Shown here in pieces: positions 1 through 7,625 of a stretch of 47,224 bases of DNA; position 1 is the stretch's first letter; every line of letters begins with the position of its first letter. The position numbers and the translations under genes were made by a program. The stretch comes from Trueperaceae bacterium (lineage in GTDB: Bacteria > Deinococcota > Deinococci > Deinococcales > Trueperaceae). The stretch spans positions 1 through 47,224 of the forward strand of contig DASVDQ010000033.1 in assembly GCA_036381035.1 (NCBI GenBank). The letters are read 5' to 3'. The notes below the pieces were generated by a model, which searched no databases, had not been told where the DNA came from, and saw only the letters and a program-made list of their open reading frames with translations.

Positions 1-852
1 GGCGTCGAGGGGGGCCTGGAAGAGCCCGTTGCACGGGTAGTTCTTCAGCCACACGCCGTCCGTCGCCCACTCCTCGCCGAGCCCGGCGGTGATGGCGGAG
101 AGGTCCGGGTTGCCCTCGGCGAACGTGGCGTACACGCCGAACTCGCCCTCCAGGACCTCGCGGGGCCCGGTGAAGCCCTCCCGCGCCAGGAGCGCGGCCG
201 TGACACCTAACTCTGCGGCGCGGCCGGCGTTGAGCCTCCTGGCCATCGAGCCCTCCTTGTGGGCCTGCATGGTGCCGAAGGCGTGCGAGCCGGCGATGCC
301 GAGGGCGTGCGCGGTCCGTTCGGCGTCGAGCCCGATGGCTCTGGCGGCGCCGGCGGCGGACCCGAACACGCCGAAGACCGTGATCGGGTAGAGGCCCCGC
401 TCGGGCCACGGCGTCGCGGTCTTGTCCTGTCCGTAGCTGACGCGGACGCCGACCTCGTAGCCGGCGATGACTCCGGCCAGGACGTCGGCGCCGGTGGCGC
501 CCACGGCCTCCCCGGCGGCGAACGCCGCCGGCGCCGCGATCGCGAAGGGGTGGCCGTCGCCCCTGACGTGCATGTCCTCGTACTCGAAGCCCATCGCCAG
601 CGTGCCGGACGCCAGCGCGGCGGCGGGCGCGGAGACGCGATGCCGCGTGCCCAGCACCTGCGACGCGGCCGGCCCCGAGCCGTGGGCGAGGGCGTACCTC
701 GTAACCGCCTCGCCCCACGGGGTGCGGGACGCCACGAAGCTGGCGATGCCGTGCTGGTCGAGGAGCATGCAGAGGGTGCGGTCGACGACGCGGTCGGGAA
801 CGTCGGCGAGGCGCAGGCCAGAGGCGAAGGCGGCGAGCGTCCTAGTGGGCAT
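1..852 (-). CDS. MmgE/PrpD family protein (C-terminus cut by window edge)
   Basis: The first 284 residues are present; the rest lies beyond position 1. The translation starts MPTRTLAAFASGLRLADVPD and carries the family's helical-core signatures: MGFEYEDMHVRGDGHP near residue 90, a Gly/Ala-rich core (VFGSAAGAARAIGLDAERT), and KNYPCNG near the break, matching the usual K-x-YPC block. Known members include 2-methylcitrate dehydratase (PrpD), MmgE and cis-aconitate decarboxylase, acting on small carboxylates in the cytosol. It is the last visible gene of the operon starting at 5015, 24 nt after the ornithine cyclodeaminase homologue. I chose the ATG at 852 because the frame is closed just upstream by that gene's stop codon; no clear Shine-Dalgarno is seen, so translational coupling is likely. 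The true substrate is unknown. Confidence 0.85.
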   Translation of the reverse strand, partial: MPTRTLAAFASGLRLADVPDRVVDRTLCMLLDQHGIASFVASRTPWGEAVTRYALAHGSGPAASQVLGTRHRVSAPAAALASGTLAMGFEYEDMHVRGDGHPFAIAAPAAFAAGEAVGATGADVLAGVIAGYEVGVRVSYGQDKTATPWPERGLYPITVFGVFGSAAGAARAIGLDAERTAHALGIAGSHAFGTMQAHKEGSMARRLNAGRAAELGVTAALLAREGFTGPREVLEGEFGVYATFAEGNPDLSAITAGLGEEWATDGVWLKNYPCNGLFQAPLDA

Positions 853-876
853 GGGGCGGTCGGGTCCGTTCGTGGC

Positions 877-1980
877 TCATGGCGCGTAGGGCTGGAGGAA
901 CCACTGCGTGGGGATCTCGCGGCCGACGCCGGCCCGCGCCGCCGCCTCCATGAGGGCGGCGCCTACGGCGGCGAACTGGACGGCCGCGCCCATGTTGATG
1001 AAGAGCGAGACCTCGTCAGCCGAGGTCCTGCCCCTGGCCCGTCCATCGATGAGCTCGCCGAGGGTGGGCATCTTCGCCCAGTGCGCCCGGTTGTGCCACC
1101 AACCGGGCTGGAACTCGTCCTCGTGGACGTCCTCGGCGAAGCCGTCGGCGATGACGGTGTAGGACAGCTTGGGATCGTGGTGGCGCGAGGCGGCCACAGT
1201 GGTCGCGGACGCCAGCAGCTCCTCCCCGACCTCCTGCATCGAGATCACGCTCACGTGGGTCCCGGGCGAGAGCCACTCGGCCCGCAGCACCGGGGTCCGC
1301 GAGTTCGTCGCGGCGTGCACGATGTCGGCGCCCGCCACCGCCTCCTCGGCCGAGCTCACGGGCCTCACGTCGGCGTCGATGACGGCGTCCAGCCGGCTCG
1401 CCAGCTCCTCGCGGTTCCGCGGCGTGGGGCTGAAGACCCGCACCTCGCGCAGGTCGCGCACGCGGTCGAGGGTAAGGACCTGCGCCTCCGCCTGCCAGCC
1501 GGCGCCGATGATGCCCGCCACGTGCGACTCCGGCCGCGAGAGGTACTTCGTGCCCAGCGCGGACGTCGCGCCCACGCGCATCCTCTGGACGACGCCGTCC
1601 GGCATCAGCGCCTTGGGCTCGCCCGTGTCGGTGTCGAAGAGGATCACGAAGCCGCAGTAGAGGCCGCCCGCGGCGGCCGGGTGCTTCTTGCGCCTGAAGC
1701 CGCCGTCCACCTCGGGCCAGTACAGGACGTCGGACTTGACCCTCAGGCTGGCGGTCTTCATCCGCGGCACGGTGCCGCTCTGCACCTCCAGCCCGTGGTA
1801 GGCATGGCCTGGCCTGGCGCCCGGGACCTCCGCGTCGGTGAGGCGGGCCAGGACCACCTCCCGGCCCGCCATGTTCACCGCCTGGCCGTGCCCGAGCTGG
1901 CCGAAGACGGCCTCGAGCGCGTCGAGGCAGAGCTGCGGCGTGAGGACCTGCTCGATCTCGTCGCTATCCAGCAGCAGCAC
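877..1980 (-). CDS. Ornithine cyclodeaminase / mu-crystallin family protein
   Basis: 367 aa, the normal length for the family. It begins MLLLDSDEIEQVLTPQLCLD, typical of the OCD N-terminus, has the substrate-side block VPRMKTASLRVKSDV, and a Rossmann dinucleotide motif GIIGAGWQAEAQ near residues 152-163, followed by EVRVFSPTPRNREELA. Family members are ornithine cyclodeaminases, alanine dehydrogenases, ketimine reductases or opine/amino-acid dehydrogenases; which one this is cannot be read from sequence alone. It sits between a cupin gene (15 nt upstream) and an MmgE/PrpD gene in the LLM-headed operon, which suggests handling of an amino or imino acid intermediate. The start is a GTG. Confidence 0.88.
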   Translation of the reverse strand: MLLLDSDEIEQVLTPQLCLDALEAVFGQLGHGQAVNMAGREVVLARLTDAEVPGARPGHAYHGLEVQSGTVPRMKTASLRVKSDVLYWPEVDGGFRRKKHPAAAGGLYCGFVILFDTDTGEPKALMPDGVVQRMRVGATSALGTKYLSRPESHVAGIIGAGWQAEAQVLTLDRVRDLREVRVFSPTPRNREELASRLDAVIDADVRPVSSAEEAVAGADIVHAATNSRTPVLRAEWLSPGTHVSVISMQEVGEELLASATTVAASRHHDPKLSYTVIADGFAEDVHEDEFQPGWWHNRAHWAKMPTLGELIDGRARGRTSADEVSLFINMGAAVQFAAVGAALMEAAARAGVGREIPTQWFLQPYAP

Positions 1981-1995
1981 GAACGCCCGCCTCGC

Positions 1996-2403
1996 TCAGG
2001 TGCGCGTGGCCCGGGCCCGCTCGGCCGCCACGGCGTGGGGCACGATGCCCACGAAGAGGCAGCGCAGCCGTCCGGTCGAGGTGTTGACGAGCTCGTGCTC
2101 GCAGCCCTGGCCGAACCAGACGGCCAGGCCCTCGCGGCAGGCGATCTCGTCCCCGTCGGCGGTGAGCGTGCCCTCGCCCTCGAGGATGTAGAAGAGCTCC
2201 TCCCTGTCGGGGTGCGCGTGCGCGGCGATCCTGCCGCCGGGCGGCAGCTCCGCGATGCCGAACGAGAACAGCGGCGAGCTCTCGGGGAGGTACTCCCCGA
2301 GCGGTAGGTCCCGCCTGGTGCCTATCACCGCCCTGACGGTCGAGATGCCGTCCGGGTACTCGCGTTCCACGGTGTCCTGCCAGGTCGAAACCCGGTACCT
2401 CAT
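1996..2403 (-). CDS. Small single-domain cupin protein
   Basis: 135 aa. A cupin motif 1 is plain at about residues 57-80 (GRIAAHAHPDREELFYILEG, i.e. G-x5-HxH-x3-4-E-x6-G), giving the two His and Glu that normally bind a metal; motif 2 follows as GQGCEHELVN. There is no signal peptide, so it is cytosolic. Such proteins are either small isomerases/dioxygenase-like enzymes or sensors; no specific activity can be assigned. It lies 24 nt downstream of the substrate-binding-protein gene and 15 nt before the ornithine cyclodeaminase homologue, all one transcription unit. Confidence 0.85.
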   Translation of the reverse strand: MRYRVSTWQDTVEREYPDGISTVRAVIGTRRDLPLGEYLPESSPLFSFGIAELPPGGRIAAHAHPDREELFYILEGEGTLTADGDEIACREGLAVWFGQGCEHELVNTSTGRLRCLFVGIVPHAVAAERARATRT

Positions 2404-2427
2404 CCGCGCCTCCCCTCGGTCGTCGGG

Positions 2428-3975
2428 TCACTCGTCCCCGCCGGTGAGCCTGATGGTCTCTCCCCAGAAGTTGTTGTTGGCCCCGAAGACGAGCGACTCG
2501 ACGGGGTCGCGCCACGCCCCGACGAACGTCTGGAGCGACAGCGGGATGATGGGGAGGTCCGCCATGATCTGCGCGTGGGCCTGGTGGTACAGCTCCGCCC
2601 TGGTGGCGGCGTCGGACACGCCCCTCGCCTGCTCGATGAGGTCGTCCACGCCGTCGTACCCGAAGTAGTTCGACCCGCCCGGCGGCTCAGACGACGAGTG
2701 GAACAGGTCCGTGAAGAGCAGGTTCGGGTCGCCGGGGCGGCCGACCGAGGTCACGGTCACGTCGAAGTCGAAGCTGTTGCGGCGGTCGAACGCGGCCGTG
2801 GCCTCCATGCCCTCGAGGGTCACCTGGAGGCCGACGTCCTGCCAGCAGGCCGCGACGATCTCCGCCAGGATGCTCTCGGGCACGCGGTTCTGGAACATGA
2901 TCGTGACGGGGAACCCGTCGGGGTAGCCCGCCTCCGCCAGCAGCTCGCGCGCCCTCTCGGGGTCATAGGGGTAGGTGGGGGCCCCGTCGATGGCGTCGTC
3001 GGCGTAGACGACGTCGGTGGGCAGCTCCATGCCCACCAGGGCCTGGTCGATCAGCTCCTTGTCTATCGCGTGGGCGAGCGCCTGGCGCACGAGGACGTCC
3101 TGGGTGGGCTCGAAGTTGGGGCTGAAGGCGATGTGCCTCACCGAGTCCGTCATGACCGTCCGCGACGTCTCGATCTCCGGGTCCTCGGCGAGGGCGGCGG
3201 CGACCTCGGGGTTCCCGCGCGTCTGGATGATCTGGAACTCGTCGGCGCGGAGGGCCTGGAGGGCCACGGACTCCTCGCCGATGTGCCGGAAGATCAGCGT
3301 GTCCACCTCGGGGCGCCCCCTGAAGTAGTCGTCGAAGGCCGTCAGGACCACGTCCCCGGCCTCGGTGAGCTCGACGAACTCGAACGGTCCGGTGCCGATG
3401 GGCTGCGTGGCGAACGCCTCCCCGCGTTCCTCGACCGCGGTGCGCGAGACGATGAGGCCCGGACGGTAGGCGATCACGGTCGCCAGGAACGACGCGTCGG
3501 GCTCGGCGAGGGTGAGTCGCACCGTGTGGTCGTCGACGGCGGTCAGCTCGGTGACGTTGGCGAGGTCGCTGGCGAACGAGGCCTCCGGGTCGTCCATCTG
3601 GCGCTGGAGGCTGAACACGACGTCGTCGGCGGTCAGCTCGCCGTAACCGCCGTGGAACTGCACCCCCTGCCGCAGGTGGAAGGTGTAGGTCCTGCCGTCC
3701 TCGGAGACCTCCCAGCTCTCAGCGAGGTCGGGCTCGAGCTCGCGACCGGCCGAGCCCGGCACCCACCGGACCAGCCAGTTGAAGACGTTGGGGTAGACGA
3801 ACCAATCGGACGTGTAGCGCCAGTAGGCGGGGTCGTAGATGCCGCCGGCCCGGGCGTACTGCAGCCGGGCCACGATCGTCGTGCCGGAGTCCTGCGCGGA
3901 CCCCGTCACGAACAGTCCCGCCGAACCTATGAGCAGCGCCGTCAGCGCCGCGCGCGAAAGCGACCGCCAGTTCAC
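2428..3975 (-). CDS. ABC transporter substrate-binding protein, family 5 (oligopeptide/nickel type)
   Basis: 515 aa exported solute receptor. The N-terminus MNWRSLSRAALTALLIGSAG is a signal peptide with cleavage probably after the GSAQ region; there is no lipobox cysteine. The mature part has the SBP_bac_5 features: DLAESWEVSEDGRTYTFHLR, GVQFHGG, LTADDVVFSLQR, and LIVSRTAVEERG. Family members bind peptides, opines, nickel or glycosides. No permease or ATPase gene of this type is visible here, so partners would have to be elsewhere. The GTG start shares one base with the stop codon of the LLM oxidoreductase (TAGTG), so the two are translationally coupled. The receptor inside this operon suggests uptake of the compound degraded by it. 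Confidence 0.93.
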   Translation of the reverse strand: MNWRSLSRAALTALLIGSAGLFVTGSAQDSGTTIVARLQYARAGGIYDPAYWRYTSDWFVYPNVFNWLVRWVPGSAGRELEPDLAESWEVSEDGRTYTFHLRQGVQFHGGYGELTADDVVFSLQRQMDDPEASFASDLANVTELTAVDDHTVRLTLAEPDASFLATVIAYRPGLIVSRTAVEERGEAFATQPIGTGPFEFVELTEAGDVVLTAFDDYFRGRPEVDTLIFRHIGEESVALQALRADEFQIIQTRGNPEVAAALAEDPEIETSRTVMTDSVRHIAFSPNFEPTQDVLVRQALAHAIDKELIDQALVGMELPTDVVYADDAIDGAPTYPYDPERARELLAEAGYPDGFPVTIMFQNRVPESILAEIVAACWQDVGLQVTLEGMEATAAFDRRNSFDFDVTVTSVGRPGDPNLLFTDLFHSSSEPPGGSNYFGYDGVDDLIEQARGVSDAATRAELYHQAHAQIMADLPIIPLSLQTFVGAWRDPVESLVFGANNNFWGETIRLTGGDE

Positions 3976-5015
3976 TATCTGCTCCTCTCCACGGTGGAAC
4001 GGACTCCCCGCCTGAACCTGGGCATCACCTCCTCGGCGAACGCGGCTATGGCCTCCGGACTCGCCCTAGTCAGCGAGACGTCCGTGGCGCCCAGCGCCAC
4101 GAACCTCGCGACCTGCTCCTGGACCTCCTCGAGGCTGCGCGGCGCGCTGGCGGCAGCGGAGGCGGCCCTGCCGCGCTCGTGCGCCGAGGCGCCGGCGGAG
4201 CGAGCGACCTGCTCGACCCGTCGATGGGCGCGCCCCGCCCTCGGCCCGATCGCCATGAGGTTCACGCCCACCGCGAGGCGGAGCTCGCCCGGGTCCCGGC
4301 CCGCCGCCTCGCAGTGCGCGGCGAGGACATCCCGCCGGTGGGCGAAGAACGTGAACTGGTCGAAGGCGTGGCCGTCAGGAGCGGCGCCAGGGTTGCCGAA
4401 GCTGGCACCGTCGGCGTACCTGGCCGCGATGCGCAGCGTCCGCTTGACGCCGCTGCCGCCGATCCACAGCGGCGGACCCGGCTCCTGCAGCGGACGGGGC
4501 GCGCAGACCGCGTCCCTGAGGGCGTAGTGCGTCCCGTCGAAGCAGACGGGGCCGCCGGTCCACAGCAGCCTGATGACCTGGACCGCCTCCTCCAGACGGT
4601 CGAGCCTGCCGCGGGGAGCGGGCCACTCGTAGCCGTAGGCCTCGGCCTCCTCACTCTTCCAGCCCGCGCCCAGGCCGAGCTCCAGCCGGCCGCCGCCGGC
4701 GCGGTCCAGGGTGGCCGCCATCTTCGCCAGCAGCGCCGGCGGGCGGTACACCGCGCACAGGACGCTGGTGTGGAACCGCACCCGCTCGGTCAGCGCGGTG
4801 AGCATGCTCAGCACCGTCCAGCTCTCCAGGAACACGCCGCCCTCGCCGCGCATCAGGTGGTCGTCGACGGTCACGAAGTCGAAGCCGAGCTCCTCGGCGA
4901 GCGCGGCGGTTCGCCTCACGGACGCGAAGCTGACCTCCGGGTGCACGGCGTAGTCCCACAGGGGGAGCTGGACCCCGAACCTGAGGGGATGACGAGCGGC
5001 CACCGCCGGCATCAC
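3975..5015 (-). CDS. LLM-class flavin-dependent oxidoreductase (paralogue 1)
   Basis: 346 aa luciferase-like monooxygenase fold. Diagnostic blocks: RFGVQLPLWDYAVHPEVSF, DFVTVDDHLMRGEGG, YRPPALLAKMAATLD, LGLGAGWKSEEAEAYG, and WIGGSGVKRTLRIAARYADG. Members use FMN or F420 to oxidise small substrates, often C-N or C-S bonds. First gene of its operon, preceded by a promoter (5122-5150) and an operator (5095-5112). It is strikingly similar along its whole length to the LLM gene at 6458-7456, so the two are paralogues. A linker near residues 255-290 is Ala/Arg-rich and unlike the paralogue. Start is uncertain: GTG 5015 is followed directly by ATG 5012, and an AAGG stretch lies just before. Specific substrate unknown. 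Confidence 0.92.
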   Translation of the reverse strand: MMPAVAARHPLRFGVQLPLWDYAVHPEVSFASVRRTAALAEELGFDFVTVDDHLMRGEGGVFLESWTVLSMLTALTERVRFHTSVLCAVYRPPALLAKMAATLDRAGGGRLELGLGAGWKSEEAEAYGYEWPAPRGRLDRLEEAVQVIRLLWTGGPVCFDGTHYALRDAVCAPRPLQEPGPPLWIGGSGVKRTLRIAARYADGASFGNPGAAPDGHAFDQFTFFAHRRDVLAAHCEAAGRDPGELRLAVGVNLMAIGPRAGRAHRRVEQVARSAGASAHERGRAASAAASAPRSLEEVQEQVARFVALGATDVSLTRASPEAIAAFAEEVMPRFRRGVRSTVERSR

Positions 5016-5094
5016 CTTCCGCCACCGAGGACTGTCCCCCCTGGGTAGACGCGGAGTACCGCCACGGCAAGCTCCCTACTCACCTGAGACGACG

Positions 5095-5112
5095 GGTATA
5101 CGGCTGTATACT
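5095..5112 (-). promoter_or_regulatory. Palindromic operator of the LLM-1 operon
   Basis: On the plus strand the site reads GGTATACGGCTGTATACT, a GTAT-N8-ATAC inverted repeat. It lies 9 nt downstream of the -10 of the promoter at 5122-5150, i.e. over the first transcribed bases, a repressor position. The reverse complement of the site at 7543-7560 matches it at 15 of 18 positions. GTATAC-type half sites are typical of GntR (FadR/VanR-like) repressors; that assignment is inference, and no regulator gene is in the window. Confidence 0.7.
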
Positions 5113-5121
5113 ACTGCATGT

Positions 5122-5150
5122 ACTGTAACAACGCGGCCCACGAGCGTCAA
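5122..5150 (-). promoter_or_regulatory. Promoter of the LLM-1 operon
   Basis: On the minus strand: -35 TTGACG (5150-5145), 17-nt spacer, -10 TACAGT (5127-5122). Expected start of transcription near 5115, giving a leader of about 100 nt before the gene at 5015. The same layout (TTGACA-N17-TAGACT) is found before the paralogous operon. Confidence 0.65.
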
Positions 5151-5164
5151 CCGGCCCTTCTCTC

Positions 5165-5244
5165 GCGCGGCCACGGGGCCGCGCGGCACGCCGCGTCCGC
5201 TGGGGCTCGGCGGCCCCCGGCGCCTGGGCGACCCGCGGACGCGG
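5165..5244 (-). terminator. Two strong hairpins between the twin LLM operons
   Basis: Stem 1: GCGCGGCC at 5165-5172 pairs with GGCCGCGC at 5177-5184 (8 bp, 4-nt loop). Stem 2: CCGCGTCCGC at 5191-5200 pairs with GCGGACGCGG at 5235-5244 (10 bp). They lie just after the stop of the gene at 5275 and before the promoter of the next operon. No T-run follows, as often in very GC-rich genomes. Probable transcription terminator. Confidence 0.5.
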
Positions 5245-5274
5245 CGGCCCGGGCGAGCTAGGGCCGCGGGTCCC

Positions 5275-5694
5275 TCAGCGGACCGCCGCCGCCGACCCCT
5301 TCTCCAGCAGGTAGTCCTCCGCCGCCTTCACGGCCCTCATCCCGTGGTGGTACGCGGGCATGCCGGCGAGCCACAGCACGATGCCCACCGCGTCGTGGAT
5401 CTCCTGCGGCGTGGCGCCGGCGTCCACGGCGATGCGCGCGTGGCCGACGGGGTCCTTCTTCAGCGCGGCCTCGACAGCGATGATGATGAGCTCCTGGACC
5501 TTCTTGCTCAGCGTGCCCTCGGGCGGCTCCTTGAGCGTCGCCTTGCGCAGGAGGTAGAAGGCCTCGAGGGCGTCGGGGTTGTACCTCTCGAGCGAGGCCA
5601 CGCTGATGGGCTCCTTGCCCATCGCCTCCTCGAAGTACCGGCGGATCTCCTCGCGGCGCTCCTCCCACGGGCGCTCCGGCCTCTCACCTGGCAT
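5275..5694 (-). CDS. Carboxymuconolactone decarboxylase-like (AhpD-fold) protein lacking the cysteine pair
   Basis: 139 aa with the CMD helical pattern: EAFYLLRKATL, LSKKVQELIIIAVEAAL, GHARIAVDAGATPQEIHDAV, GIVLWLAGMPAYHHGM. In AhpD-type peroxidases this loop holds a CxxC pair; here it reads DPVGHARIAV with no cysteine, so a thiol peroxidase role is unlikely and a decarboxylase/isomerase-like or other role is more plausible. It overlaps the end of the cysteine hydrolase gene by 11 nt, so the two are co-translated, and it ends the operon, with strong hairpins downstream. Substrate unknown. Confidence 0.85.
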   Translation of the reverse strand: MPGERPERPWEERREEIRRYFEEAMGKEPISVASLERYNPDALEAFYLLRKATLKEPPEGTLSKKVQELIIIAVEAALKKDPVGHARIAVDAGATPQEIHDAVGIVLWLAGMPAYHHGMRAVKAAEDYLLEKGSAAAVR

Positions 5695-6421
5695 GCTCGG
5701 CTCCCTCCCTCGCCCGCGGCGCCGCCCCGCCGAGCGCCGCCAAGTAGGCCTCCACCTCGGCCAGCGTGACGACGTCCGCGTACTTGGCGTCGAGGTCGAA
5801 CAGGCTCACGAGGCGCGAGGCCTGCCCCCTGTCGAAGGTGCACTCCTCCACGACCGCCACGTGGAAGTTCGCCGCCGCGGCGTCCACGGCCGTGGCGCGC
5901 ACGCAGCCGCTCGTCGTGCCCCCGGTGATCAGCAGCGTGTCGACGGAGAGCCCGTTGAGGACCGACAGCAGCGGCGTCTCCGCCAGGGCGGAGGCGTGCG
6001 GCTTCTCGATCACGAGGTCTCCCAGCCGTGGCGCGATCTCCGCGACGATCTTCCGGCCCTGCTCGACCCGCTCAGGCGCCAGGTCCTCGCGGCGCTTCGG
6101 CAACCGGCGCCGGCTCCGGGCCGCGGCCCCGACGGAGCCGCCCAGGTTCGTGGTGTAGACGACCGGCACTCCCACCTCCCTGGCGAGGCCGAGCAGCCCC
6201 ACCAGCCTGTCGACGACGGACCACGCCTCCTCGCCGGTCGACTGCGGCCACGACTCGACGGACTCGAGGATGGGCGCGCGCTCGCCGACGAACGCGTAGT
6301 TGACGTCGATGACCAGGAGGGCCGGGCGGGCGCCGAACCCCACGCGCTGGCCGTACCCCGCGGAGGCGAACACGGCGCGGTCCCTCACCGTGAGCACCCG
6401 CTCCCAATCGGACCTTGGCAT
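5684..6421 (-). CDS. Isochorismatase-fold cysteine hydrolase
   Basis: 245 aa. The catalytic triad of the family is visible: Asp39 (LLVIDVNYAF), Lys140 (VIEKPHASAL) and Cys173 (TGGTTSGCVRATAVDA), with the cis-peptide region just before the Cys. Members with a nucleophilic Cys are amidases such as N-carbamoylsarcosine amidohydrolase, nicotinamidase, ureidoacrylate or biuret hydrolases. The residues 97-118 insertion is Arg-rich. It is the middle gene of the LLM-2 operon, 36 nt after the LLM gene and overlapping the CMD-like gene. The pairing of an LLM oxygenase with this hydrolase resembles the RutA/RutB pairing of pyrimidine breakdown, but I do not see the other rut genes. The exact amide substrate is unknown. 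Confidence 0.9.
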   Translation of the reverse strand: MPRSDWERVLTVRDRAVFASAGYGQRVGFGARPALLVIDVNYAFVGERAPILESVESWPQSTGEEAWSVVDRLVGLLGLAREVGVPVVYTTNLGGSVGAAARSRRRLPKRREDLAPERVEQGRKIVAEIAPRLGDLVIEKPHASALAETPLLSVLNGLSVDTLLITGGTTSGCVRATAVDAAAANFHVAVVEECTFDRGQASRLVSLFDLDAKYADVVTLAEVEAYLAALGGAAPRAREGAEHAR

Positions 6422-6457
6422 GATGCCCTCCTCTCGACGCGACCGGCTGCCGGCCGC

Positions 6458-7456
6458 CTACAGGCTCGGGATGACCTCCTCGGCGAAGCGCCTCATCGCC
6501 TCGGGGCTCGCCCGCGTGACGCTTATCGACCTGGCACCGAGGGCGATGAAGCGGCGGACGTGGTCGATGCACTGCTCGACGGACTGGATGGCGTGCTGCA
6601 TCCCGGCCAGCAGGCGCTCGCGCTCGGGTCCCGAGAGGCCGCGCTGGCTGGCCGCAGCCTCCAGGCGCCGGCGCACCTCGTCGCGGTCGCGGCCCCACAG
6701 CATGAGGTTCACGCCGGCGGACAGCGTCAGCTCCGACGGGTCGCGCCCGACTTCGCGGCAGTGGGCGAACAGCACGCCCTTCTTGTGCTCGAAGTAGCTG
6801 AAGACGTCCATGCCGGCGCCGCTGCCGATGCCGGGGGCCGCGAAGTTCGCCCCCGTCGCGTAGCGAGCGGCGATCCTCAGCGTGCGCTTCTCGCCGCCCC
6901 CGCCGACCCAGATGGGCGGGTGCGGGCGCTGCGCCGGCTTCGGGGCGCAGACCGCGCCGCCGAGCGTGTAGTACCGGCCCGTGAAGTGCGCGACGTCCTC
7001 CGTCCACAGCGCCCTGATCACCTGCAGGGCCTCCTCGAGCCTGTCCATCCGCTCCTTGGTCTCGGCCCAGGGCAGCCCGTAGGCCTCGGCCTCCTCCCTC
7101 TTCCAGCCGGCGCCGATGCCCAGCTCGTAGCGTCCGCCAGCGGCCGCGTCGAGCGTGGCGGCCATCTTCGCCAGCAGGGCGGGCGGCCGGTACATGTTGC
7201 AGAGGACCGAGTGCTGGAAGCGGACGCGCGACGTCAGCGCAGCGAGCATGGAGACGGTCGTCCAGGACTCGTAGAAGACGCCGCCCTCGCCGCGCATGAG
7301 GTGGTCGTCCAGCGAGACGAAGTCGTACCCCAGCTCCTCGGCGAGGAGGGCCGTGTCGCGGATGACGGGGAAGCTGACCTCGGGGTGGACGTTGTAGTCC
7401 CAGAGGGGGAGCTGCACGCCGAAGCGGACGTCGTCTGCCTGTGCGTTGGCGCTCAT
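6458..7456 (-). CDS. LLM-class flavin-dependent oxidoreductase (paralogue 2)
   Basis: 332 aa luciferase-like fold. Blocks shared almost word for word with the gene at 3975-5015: RFGVQLPLWDYNVHPEVSF, DDHLMRGEGGVFYESWTT, YRPPALLAKMAATLD, LGIGAGWKREEAEAYG, KRTLRIAARYATGANF, and SVTRASPEAMRRFAEEVI. First gene of the operon with the cysteine hydrolase and CMD-like gene. It is preceded by TTGACA-N17-TAGACT and an 18-bp operator matching that of paralogue 1. The ATG is in MSANAQADDVRFGV. The two enzymes could act on successive intermediates or on related substrates; the cofactor (FMN or F420) cannot be decided here. Confidence 0.92.
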   Translation of the reverse strand: MSANAQADDVRFGVQLPLWDYNVHPEVSFPVIRDTALLAEELGYDFVSLDDHLMRGEGGVFYESWTTVSMLAALTSRVRFQHSVLCNMYRPPALLAKMAATLDAAAGGRYELGIGAGWKREEAEAYGLPWAETKERMDRLEEALQVIRALWTEDVAHFTGRYYTLGGAVCAPKPAQRPHPPIWVGGGGEKRTLRIAARYATGANFAAPGIGSGAGMDVFSYFEHKKGVLFAHCREVGRDPSELTLSAGVNLMLWGRDRDEVRRRLEAAASQRGLSGPERERLLAGMQHAIQSVEQCIDHVRRFIALGARSISVTRASPEAMRRFAEEVIPSL

Positions 7457-7542
7457 CCGGGACGTGTCCTCTCGACGCGCCGAGGGCGGGCGGGGCCAGG
7501 AGGCCGAGGCTGGCGACGCGGGACCGCTGAGGGCGCTGCGTC

Positions 7543-7560
7543 TGTATACAGCCGGATACA
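7543..7560 (-). promoter_or_regulatory. Palindromic operator of the LLM-2 operon
   Basis: Plus strand TGTATACAGCCGGATACA, a perfect TGTAT-N8-ATACA inverted repeat. It starts 14 nt downstream of the -10 at 7575-7580. Its reverse complement matches the operator at 5095-5112 at 15 of 18 positions. Probably bound by the same GntR-like repressor (inferred). Confidence 0.7.
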
Positions 7561-7574
7561 GCGATGGTCAGGCG

Positions 7575-7603
7575 AGTCTACAGGGGCGTCCCTGGGGTGT
7601 CAA
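7575..7603 (-). promoter_or_regulatory. Promoter of the LLM-2 operon
   Basis: On the minus strand: -35 TTGACA (7603-7598, consensus), 17-nt spacer, -10 TAGACT (7580-7575). Predicted start near 7568 and a leader of about 110 nt. One of the best sigma-70-type promoters in the window. Confidence 0.72.
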
Positions 7604-7625
7604 TCGCGCGGTGGGACCGGGTGCG

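Noticed and set aside
259..2307. Long plus-strand open frame of about 680 codons
   Set aside because: It is antisense to the OCD, cupin and MmgE/PrpD genes, has Arg/Gly/Ala/His-rich composition and no domain; such frames are common in very GC-rich DNA.
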